The notes below the pieces were generated by a model. That model ran no database searches. It saw only the letters and a program-made list of their open reading frames with translations, and was not told the DNA's origin. Made by a program: the position numbers and the translations under genes. Shown here piece by piece: positions 1 through 5,595 of a stretch of DNA of 9,224 bases; positions within the stretch are counted from its first letter, which is position 1; every line of letters begins with the position of its first letter. This DNA comes from an uncultured Clostridia bacterium (lineage in GTDB: Bacteria; Bacillota; Clostridia; Oscillospirales; Acutalibacteraceae): positions 1 through 9,224 of the forward strand of contig CAMJYF010000041.1 in assembly GCA_946409885.1 (NCBI GenBank), in the 5' to 3' direction.

Positions 1-61
1 ACGGTGGTGTGAGTGGTCGGCTGCTCAAATAATGGGCAGCCTCCTACTCGATTTACGCGCG

Positions 62-1690
62 TTATCCGAGCGAATTCTTTTTTTCTTTTTTTACGGTCGG
101 TTGCCTGCTCAGCAAGGTGTCCCTGTCCAGACAATGGAGCCGGTTCGCTTCGCTTGTGATCTGAAATATCATCAGCGCCACGTTGGCGCCGGTGGCGAGA
201 TAGTCGGTCAGTACCCCGAGGGCCGTCGCCAGGAGCAGGGCCTCCTCCGGAATGCCGAGACTGGAAAACAGGATGGAATAGCCGATGATGTCCCCGCCGG
301 GAATGGGCGGCAGGGCAATGGCGATCAGGGTGACAATGATCACGGAGGTCACCAGCCAGGGCAGGCTGACGGGTACCTGATAGATCTCCGCGAAGGTGAA
401 GGCGATCACGGTGAAATAGATGACGCTGGAGGGCATGAAGATCACCGAGCCCAGCGGATAGACGAAGGAAACCATGCTGGACTTGATGCCCAGTTTCTTT
501 TCGCAGGTTTCCATGCCCAACGGCAGGGCGCTGACGCTGGAGGCGGAGGTAAAGGCGACCAGGAACGTGGGCGCCACCTTTTTCAGCAGCAGAAGAGGGG
601 AGCACTTCAGCCGCAAAGCGGAGAGCAGCAACAGCGCGGCGGACAGAAAGAGCGTCAATCCGAAAAACATCAGGATGGGTTTCAGCGCGGAAGCAAGAAT
701 CCCCAGCTGTCCGGACCAGATCTGTTTGACCAGCACGCTGAATACAAACAGCGGGATCAGCGCGCAGACGGAGGAGACTAACTGCTGCAGCAGCGGCGCG
801 GCCTCGCCCACCAGTCCCCGGATGCGCTGGCCCCGTTCCCCGAACGCCAGCAGCCCGCAGCCGATCAAAGCGGCGATCACGATGATGTGGAAGGTGTTGC
901 CGGTTCTGAACGGATCGACGATGTTGCCGGGCAGAATGTCAAAGAACATTTTGCTGATGCTGACCAGCGGCGAGCCGATCTCCTGTGCGCCGCTGGAGAA
1001 ATCCAGCCGCAGAAACGGCATCGACAGCGCGGCCGTAACGGCGCTGATCCCCAGTGAAATACCGGCAAACCGGGTCAGGACCGATTTGCCCACCCGCCCG
1101 AAGGAAGAGGGGTCTCCCATGTTCAGGATGCCGTTGCAGATGGTAAAAAAGATCATCAGCCCCGCAAAGGTGTTCAGCAGCCCCAGAAATCCCCCCGCGG
1201 CAGGGGACAGGATCCCGTCGGTCACGTTCCGGCGGACGCCTTCCGGAATCACGTTCCCGGCAGCCCCCAGCAGCGCGGCGGCGATGATCGCCGCCAGAAT
1301 CTTCACCATGGCGCTGCGTTTCGGCCGGTCCATCAGCACCAGGGAAACCGTGTTCCGCTTCCCCCGGCAGCTCCAGGCGGGGAACAGCCCCAGTGAGCGC
1401 AGAATATCATCCGACAGGGAATTTTCGCTCTCGCCGGTGGGGTCAAAGGGTTCGGCCTCGTAGCGCAGCCGGAAGATATGCCGCCCGAACCGTTTGCCGA
1501 CGCCGACGCTGATAGTCATGCCCTCTCCGTAATGCGTCAGCAGATTCAGCAGCAGCTCCTCCACCGTCAGCCGGATCTGCTGCACGCTGCGCCTTTCCTG
1601 TTTCAGGCCGTGGAGATACCGCTGCAAGTCCTCGGAAACCTTGTCCACAGTGGTTCCGTCCAAACGGAAATCCTGATCGGTCAGTTTCAT
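62..1690 (-). CDS. Fusion of GHKL-type ATP-binding domain and DAACS/SDF cation symporter
   Basis: A 542-residue protein. Residues 1-120 resemble the anti-sigma-factor type of GHKL ATPase (HATPase_c_2). An N-box-like EELLLNLL lies at 44-51 (E45, N49), a degraded D-box region ends in PFDP at 81-84 with Glu78-Ala79 where Asp-Gly is usual, and a short G-box-like SLGLF lies at 99-103. Residues 127-515 are a dicarboxylate/amino acid:cation symporter (SDF) fold: many membrane segments, the HP1 serine-rich loop TSASSVSALP (381-390), the HP2-like PPIPGGDIIGYSILF (461-475) and a TM8-like TDYLATGANV (495-504). Relative to archaeal GltPh, the NMDGT motif reads FMPSS (418-422), the carboxylate-binding Arg reads Ala499 and the Na1-site Asp reads Met507, while Asp496, Thr500 and Asn503 are kept. 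Glutamate or dicarboxylate as substrate is therefore doubtful. The start is supported by AGGGGAG at 1701-1707, ten bases upstream. The C-terminus is lysine-rich. The fold is well supported; the role of the ATPase-like part is unknown. Confidence 0.88.
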   Translation of the reverse strand: MKLTDQDFRLDGTTVDKVSEDLQRYLHGLKQERRSVQQIRLTVEELLLNLLTHYGEGMTISVGVGKRFGRHIFRLRYEAEPFDPTGESENSLSDDILRSLGLFPAWSCRGKRNTVSLVLMDRPKRSAMVKILAAIIAAALLGAAGNVIPEGVRRNVTDGILSPAAGGFLGLLNTFAGLMIFFTICNGILNMGDPSSFGRVGKSVLTRFAGISLGISAVTAALSMPFLRLDFSSGAQEIGSPLVSISKMFFDILPGNIVDPFRTGNTFHIIVIAALIGCGLLAFGERGQRIRGLVGEAAPLLQQLVSSVCALIPLFVFSVLVKQIWSGQLGILASALKPILMFFGLTLFLSAALLLLSALRLKCSPLLLLKKVAPTFLVAFTSASSVSALPLGMETCEKKLGIKSSMVSFVYPLGSVIFMPSSVIYFTVIAFTFAEIYQVPVSLPWLVTSVIIVTLIAIALPPIPGGDIIGYSILFSSLGIPEEALLLATALGVLTDYLATGANVALMIFQITSEANRLHCLDRDTLLSRQPTVKKEKKNSLG

Positions 1691-1705
1691 CCGTATCCAT
1701 CTCCC

Positions 1706-1733
1706 CTGTATGTTCTCAACTGTATGTTTTCAC
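1706..1733. repeat. Tandem 14-bp repeat in the transporter leader
   Basis: Two adjacent 14-mers, CTGTATGTTCTCAA (1706-1719) and CTGTATGTTTTCAC (1720-1733), match at 12 of 14 positions. They lie between the promoter at 1762-1790 and the transporter start codon, and the first copy overlaps the ribosome binding site by two bases. The placement suits an operator or RNA-binding site, but no regulator is identified. Confidence 0.6.
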
Positions 1734-1761
1734 CGCTTTTGTTTTCTTAAAAGACAAAGGG

Positions 1762-1790
1762 ATTATAGCAGAAAAAACGGCGTCGGTCAA
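1762..1790 (-). promoter_or_regulatory. Sigma-A promoter of the transporter gene
   Basis: On the minus strand TTGACC (1785-1790) is followed after exactly 17 bp by a perfect TATAAT (1762-1767). An extended -10 TG sits one base before the -10 box. Transcription would begin near 1755, leaving a leader of about 65 nt before the start codon at 1690. The transporter can thus be transcribed independently of the MerR gene upstream. Confidence 0.8.
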
Positions 1791-1854
1791 TATGTCGAAA
1801 ACACAGGAAATGTACGGTTCCGGAGATTATCAGCAAGGCCGGGTCAGAACAGGA

Positions 1855-2949
1855 TCAATCCATATCCCGGACAAAAATATAATAGTTGGTGTCAAACCCG
1901 CCCCAGCGGTAATCGCCGCTCTTCCATTCGATCAGCAGGTAGTCCCTGCCGTCCACGGGGCGGATCTCATATGCGCAGGCGCAATCGTTATATTTGCGCA
2001 GCAGAAAGCCCTTCGTCCACGTTTGCTTGTCGTCGCCCGCAATCACGTCGTCTTCAAATACCGAGGTACAGCTGCCTCCCGGGAAAAATGTTACGCTTTT
2101 CCAATACTGCTCCTCCTCCGGTTCCGGTTCGGTGGAAAATTCTTCTTTCGTTGCGCAAAAGCCCCAGGTCTTCCATTGGCCGATGACGTCCGGATCGTCA
2201 GCAAAAGGCAGGTCAATAGCATCCTTGCGGGCGATTTCCCGGCGGGTGTAGGGGCGGGAATCCACCCGTTTCATTGCCACCAGTTCGGTTTTGCCGCTCA
2301 CCAGATAGTCATAGCCCTTGTGATCGAGCAGCATGTACGTTTCGTTGCCGATCTCTTCGATTTCGTAGGTTTCCCAATGGGGATTCCGGTATTCGTCGAT
2401 CAACAGCTTTCCCTTGGTCCAGCCGTAAACCCAGTATTGCTCCCCGCCGGGCAGGAAATAGATCTCACGGATCTGTTCTCCGTAGAGTTTCGTATTCGGC
2501 TTTTTGCCGGCATAGAATTCGTCCCGATTGCGCCAATGGCCGAGTACCGCCCATTTCCCGACGGCCGCGGGATCGTCCACAAACGGTAAATCAATGTTTT
2601 CGTTAAAACTCAGTTCTTCGGTTCCCGTTTCTTCCATTCCTTTCATATACGTCTGTACGTCGCGCAGCGCCTGCAGCATTTCGGCGATCTCCTGTTGTTT
2701 GGCGGCAAAAACGGCGGCAAGCGCCTCGTCGTTACCGGCGTTTTCCAGCACCCGCCCGATCTCTTTCAAAGAAAACCCCGCCCTCCCCAGCATGGTGATG
2801 CCGCGGAAGATCCGCTCCTGCCCCGGCGCGTAATACCGGTAGCCCGTGACCACGTCCGTAAACGCGGGGCGCAGCAGCCCGATTTTATCATAGTAACGCA
2901 GTAAGGAAATGTTCGTCCCGCACAATCCGGCAAATTCGCCGATCTGCAT
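1855..2949 (-). CDS. MerR-family regulator with two tandem lipocalin-like effector modules
   Basis: A 364-residue regulator. Residues 1-70 are a MerR winged helix-turn-helix: IGEFAGLCGTNISLLRYYDK (3-22), then GLLRP, TGYRYY (35-40) and a second helical part around 49-70. A coiled-coil linker (about 75-105) follows. The rest is an internal duplication: IDLPFVDDPAAVGKW (119-133) recurs as IDLPFADDPDVIGQW (245-259), and each copy continues with a FLPGG or FFPGG strand (165-169, 288-292), a WTKG motif (177-180, 311-314), a YEI strand and a terminal strand. The second copy ends in EWKSGDY (341-347) and YYIFV. Similar tandem modules occur in other Firmicute regulatory proteins and look lipocalin-like, so a small hydrophobic or toxic ligand may be sensed; this is inference. 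The start is set by GGAGG (2957-2961), 7 nt upstream. Target genes are unknown: the adjacent oxidoreductase is a remnant, and the downstream transporter has its own promoter. Confidence 0.88.
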   Translation of the reverse strand: MQIGEFAGLCGTNISLLRYYDKIGLLRPAFTDVVTGYRYYAPGQERIFRGITMLGRAGFSLKEIGRVLENAGNDEALAAVFAAKQQEIAEMLQALRDVQTYMKGMEETGTEELSFNENIDLPFVDDPAAVGKWAVLGHWRNRDEFYAGKKPNTKLYGEQIREIYFLPGGEQYWVYGWTKGKLLIDEYRNPHWETYEIEEIGNETYMLLDHKGYDYLVSGKTELVAMKRVDSRPYTRREIARKDAIDLPFADDPDVIGQWKTWGFCATKEEFSTEPEPEEEQYWKSVTFFPGGSCTSVFEDDVIAGDDKQTWTKGFLLRKYNDCACAYEIRPVDGRDYLLIEWKSGDYRWGGFDTNYYIFVRDMD

Positions 2950-2974
2950 AAAACCGCCTCCGAAAGAATAAAGT

Positions 2975-2986
2975 AAAGAGCTCTTT
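2975..2986. promoter_or_regulatory. Palindrome AAAGAGCTCTTT at the merR-type start site
   Basis: A perfect 12-bp palindrome lies just downstream of the predicted transcription start (near 2988, minus strand) of the MerR-type gene. A site here could hold a repressor or act as an autoregulatory operator. The regulator is not identified, and a 12-bp palindrome could be chance. Confidence 0.35.
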
Positions 2987-2993
2987 CACGGTT

Positions 2994-3024
2994 AATATAT
3001 ACCTGAAGTTAAGTGAAGAGTCAA
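2994..3024 (-). promoter_or_regulatory. Promoter of the MerR-type regulator, MerR-compatible spacing
   Basis: On the minus strand TTGACT (3019-3024) precedes a TATATATT run. Read as TATATA (2996-3001) the spacer is 17 bp; read as TATATT (2994-2999) it is 19 bp, the long spacer typical of MerR-controlled promoters. The spacer holds a direct repeat TGAAG (3004-3008 and 3014-3018 on the plus strand) at a 10-bp period, one helical turn. This suggests autoregulation, which is inference. Confidence 0.65.
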
Positions 3025-3032
3025 CCCCCCGC

Positions 3033-3494
3033 TTATGATAACTGAGCGCAAATTTTTACAATGATCTTACCGTTCACGCCGCCGTTGTCCTGCGCGATGA
3101 CGGCGGCTTTGATGTTCGCAAAATCAAATACCCTGCCGCATTTCGGCATAAGGCGGTGTTCATTCAAAAATGAAAAAATATCATCGATCCCCTGTTTTGT
3201 CGGGTAATTCGAGAAAAATCCGGTAAGGTATACGCCGTTGGGGATATCCTTGATGGGATCGAAACCGTTCAGAGTATATACGCCGCCCAGCAGCCCGGTC
3301 TGGCAGACGATCCCGCCCTTTTCGACCGCCGTCAGTGTATCGCGCAGGTTTCTTGGACCGACAAGGTCGAGCGCTTTCGTCGCGCCGCGAACCCTCCCGG
3401 TCAGCCTGCCGTCGTCAAGGACGGCCTCGTCCGCCTCCGCGATCAGCGGCAGCTTTTCTTCTCTGTGGGTGGTGGCGATCACAGCAGAAGCATA
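3033..3494 (-). pseudogene. C-terminal remnant of an MDR-family NADPH:quinone oxidoreductase
   Basis: The readable part (150 or so residues) matches the C-terminal half of medium-chain dehydrogenase/reductase enzymes of the quinone oxidoreductase type. It enters the Rossmann fold at VIATTHREEKLPL, the strand that follows the nucleotide-binding glycine motif. It continues through LDLVGPRNLRDTL, GGIVCQTGLLGG and IPNGVYLTGFF to a C-terminal NGKIIVKI. The N-terminal catalytic half, roughly 150-180 residues, and the GxGxxG loop are absent. Going upstream in frame there are only four codons (TAT GCT TCT GCT) before a TAA at 3495-3497. The only start available is a GTG at 3480-3482 inside the fold, without a good ribosome binding site. 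A working enzyme is very unlikely. The DUF4838 remnant directly abuts it. Confidence 0.8.
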
Positions 3495-3782
3495 TTACCG
3501 TATAATTGAGATAAAGTCCATTTTCTCCTGTTTCGCGTCGCAATATGGATCGCGCAGCAGGCGGGAGAGAAGATAAGATTTCAGCTCGCCGAATTCCGTG
3601 TCGCAGGCATTGATATAGTAATTTCCCTCTTCATATACGCCTTTCACGCCGTGCTCCGCAAAAATCTGCAGATTCGGCTGCAGGACGTTGAAATTCGGAA
3701 AAATGCCGAGGGTCGTCGCGAAATTGTTCACGTAATCCCAGATATACAGGCGATGGCAGATTTTGCTCCAGCCCTCCAGGTC
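3495..3782 (-). pseudogene. C-terminal-region remnant of a DUF4838 (glycan-associated) protein
   Basis: Ninety-five codons read DLEGWSKI, then RLYIWDYV, NFATTLGIFPNFNVLQPN, IFAEHGVKGVYEEGNYY and ELKSYLLSRLLRDPYCDA, the characteristic run of DUF4838 proteins, which are large and often occur near glycoside hydrolases. Similarity stops after PYCDA; a dozen unrelated residues follow before the stop at 3495-3497. Upstream the frame is closed by three consecutive stop codons (TGA TAA TAA, plus positions 3783-3791), so the fragment has no usable start. Both ends are lost, leaving a small piece of a protein that is usually many hundreds of residues long. It suggests this locus once held more glycan-use genes. 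Confidence 0.8.
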
Positions 3783-3874
3783 TTATTATCATCCTGCGTC
3801 AAAGAGAGCAACACAAAAAGGCAACAGATTGCATAAAAATACAAAGCTAAAACGATGAACACAGTTCTTTGCAT
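3728..3874 (-). CDS. Small ORF with hydrophobic N-terminus, probably a gene stub
   Basis: A 48-codon ORF begins at an ATG (3872-3874). Residues 5-26 form a strongly hydrophobic stretch (TVFIVLALYFYAICCLFVLL) that could be a signal peptide or membrane anchor. From about residue 31 it runs out of frame through the DUF4838 remnant, so its C-terminal half is not native coding. A GGAGG motif lies upstream but about 18 nt from the ATG, too far for good initiation. It is best read as the start of another gene joined to the remnant by deletion. I do not recognise the family. Confidence 0.2.
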   Translation of the reverse strand: MQRTVFIVLALYFYAICCLFVLLSLTQDDNKTWRAGAKSAIACISGIT

Positions 3875-4000
3875 TTTCTCGTTCGTTTCTTTCCTCCCAT
3901 TTCATACGGAGCCAACAGGGGATCATTTCTTTTTTGTTTTAATTCTTCTTCGGAATCGAGTCCCTATCGGATTTTTGTGAAAAATGATCCGAATTCAGTG
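3875..4000. other. AT-rich intergenic stretch with no gene seen
   Basis: Together with the leader to 4161 this separates the minus-strand remnants from the plus-strand hydrolase unit. I see no coding potential. A weak hairpin, CGGAT with adjoining T and A runs, folds at 3968-3991 just upstream of the -35 box at 4001. It could be an operator or nothing. Confidence 0.4.
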
Positions 4001-4029
4001 TTGACGAAAGGCAGAAAAATTGTTATATT
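4001..4029 (+). promoter_or_regulatory. Sigma-A promoter of the hydrolase-esterase unit
   Basis: TTGACG (4001-4006) and TATATT (4024-4029) are separated by 17 bp. The start of transcription would fall near 4036, giving a leader of about 125 nt before the ATG at 4162. The leader holds only a short GGCG/CGCC hairpin, and I see no known riboswitch in it. Confidence 0.75.
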
Positions 4030-4161
4030 AAAGAAAAGAGGATATGCTTGCTTCAGAAGAATGATTATTACTGTTCTATCCGTTGTCCGGGCCCGAAAAA
4101 CTGGCGCAGGCGGGGCTTCGCCAATGGGACGAAATTATCATATCCGGCAAGGAGTGAAATT

Positions 4162-5496
4162 ATGTATACGCTGAACATCGATCCCGACCGAACGCTGGGT
4201 CCGATCCGGGAGCTGCACGGCGTCGGCGGCGGGCCGCTGACCAATCATTTCACCTATGACGCGACGGAGGACTTCCGCGCGGCGGGGATCCCCTTTTGCC
4301 GCACCCACGATATCGAATACCCCTTCGGCGCGGGCGAGTTTGTGGATATCCACTGTATTTTCAAGGATTTCGACAAGGATGAAACCGACCCGGCCAGCTA
4401 TCATTTCACGTTTACGGACGAATACTTCAAGGCGATCGTGAACGCGGGTGCAAAGCCCTTTTACCGTCTGGGGTCCACCATCGAGCACCAGCCGGTCAAG
4501 CTCTATATCCACCCGCCGAAGGATTTTGAAAAATGGGGCCGGATCTGTTCCCATATCGTCGCGCACTATAACGAGGGCTGGGCAAACGGCTTTCATATGG
4601 GGATCGACTACTGGGAGATCTGGAACGAGCCGGATATCGCCCCCTGCTGGACGGGCACGCGGGAGCAGTTCATCGAATTGTACGCCGCGGCGGCGCCGGT
4701 CATCAAGCGGGACCACCCCGACGTGAAGGTCGGCGGCTGCGCGTTTGCGGATCCCCTCGGCGCGCTGCCGAAAATGTGGCTGGCCGCCGTGCGCGACAGA
4801 CATCTGCCGATGGACTTTTTCTCCTGGCACGGGTATCTGCAGCATCCGCGCCGCGTGAAGGAGCTCTCCGAGCAGGTGGACGCGCTGCTGGCGGAATACG
4901 GGTTTGGGAACGTTGAAAGCATTTACAACGAGTGGAATTACGTCGCGAACTGGGACCGGAAGCTGTGGCGCTGTTATGAGCTGCACACGAAACCCTTTGA
5001 ATGTGCGTTCATGGCGGCGGTGTTGTCCTCCATACAGGAGACCCGGATCGAAAAAGCTATGTATTACGACGTGCAGATGGGCTTGGCGGGATCGTGGAAC
5101 GGCGTGTTCGGTCCGGCGAAAGCGGACGCCCACGCGGCGGCGATGAAACCGGAACGCCGACCGGGGTTTTACGCTCTGTACGCGTGGAACGAGCTGAAAA
5201 AGCTGGGCATTCAGGTGGAAACGGCAAGCGACTGCCCGGATCTTTACGCGACCGCCGCCAGGGGTGAAAACGGCGGGCTTGCCGTGCTGGTATCCTATTT
5301 CAACGACGCCGCCGGATGGAACGAGGCGCCGCCGCAGGAGGCGGTCTTCCGCATCGACGCGCCGGGCAGCGACGCTTCAACGGCGTATATCGTGGATGAC
5401 GGCCGTATTTTTGAGCCGGTCAGCCTGCCGGACGGCGTGCTGCGGCTGCGGGGCAATTCCTGCGCGCTGATCCGGTTCGATCCTCAGACAAACTGA
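4162..5496 (+). CDS. GH39-like clan A glycoside hydrolase (beta-xylosidase type), cytoplasmic
   Basis: A 444-residue enzyme with a (beta/alpha)8-barrel glycosidase pattern. The acid/base motif is YWEIWNEPDI (150-159, Glu156) and the likely nucleophile lies in SIYNEWNY (253-260, Glu257), the spacing and NEP signature expected of clan GH-A retaining enzymes such as GH39. Other family-like parts are the N-terminal ELHGVGGGPL, CRTHDIEYPFG (46-56), PFYRLGS (99-105), a DFFSWHGY strand (218-225) and a C-terminal beta region (about 365-440). GH39 includes beta-xylosidases and iduronidases; the substrate cannot be read here. There is no signal peptide, so it should act on imported oligosaccharides. 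The start is chosen because AAGGAG (4149-4154) lies 7 nt upstream and the protein then begins like its family; the frame stays open to a TTG at 4048, but that extension looks unlike a protein domain. The esterase gene follows after 99 nt, probably in one operon. Confidence 0.88.
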   Translation: MYTLNIDPDRTLGPIRELHGVGGGPLTNHFTYDATEDFRAAGIPFCRTHDIEYPFGAGEFVDIHCIFKDFDKDETDPASYHFTFTDEYFKAIVNAGAKPFYRLGSTIEHQPVKLYIHPPKDFEKWGRICSHIVAHYNEGWANGFHMGIDYWEIWNEPDIAPCWTGTREQFIELYAAAAPVIKRDHPDVKVGGCAFADPLGALPKMWLAAVRDRHLPMDFFSWHGYLQHPRRVKELSEQVDALLAEYGFGNVESIYNEWNYVANWDRKLWRCYELHTKPFECAFMAAVLSSIQETRIEKAMYYDVQMGLAGSWNGVFGPAKADAHAAAMKPERRPGFYALYAWNELKKLGIQVETASDCPDLYATAARGENGGLAVLVSYFNDAAGWNEAPPQEAVFRIDAPGSDASTAYIVDDGRIFEPVSLPDGVLRLRGNSCALIRFDPQTN

Positions 5497-5509
5497 GCAG
5501 GGAAATGGA

Positions 5510-5575
5510 ATGAGTCAAAAAAAGACGGTATGCCTTTGCCTGCGATCAAAAAAGCAGTATACGAAAAACAACTGA
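5510..5575 (+). CDS. Possible 21-residue basic peptide in the operon gap
   Basis: In the 99-nt gap between hydrolase and esterase, an ATG (5510-5512) preceded by AGGGA (5499-5503) opens 21 codons reading MSQKKTVCLCLRSKKQ and so on, ending in TGA four bases before the esterase ribosome binding site. It is lysine-rich with a Cys-X-Cys. It may only couple translation or be chance; no family is recognised. Confidence 0.15.
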   Translation: MSQKKTVCLCLRSKKQYTKNN

Positions 5576-5595
5576 AGAAAAGGAGTGTATTGTAA

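Noticed and set aside
474..1463. 329-codon plus-strand frame opposite the transporter
   Set aside because: It is a complement of the transporter coding sequence. The composition is Ser/Arg/Pro-rich and no domain is seen.
3968..3979. CGGATTTTTGTG shared with 8150-8161
   Set aside because: A 12-mer occurring twice in 9 kb is expected by chance, and the flanks do not match.
4048..4161. N-terminal extension of the hydrolase from a TTG
   Set aside because: The 38 extra codons show no domain-like character, no ribosome binding site fits the TTG, and AAGGAG sits ideally before the ATG at 4162.
4138..5133. 331-codon minus-strand frame opposite the hydrolase
   Set aside because: It is a complement shadow of the GH39-like gene, with no recognisable motifs or ribosome binding site.
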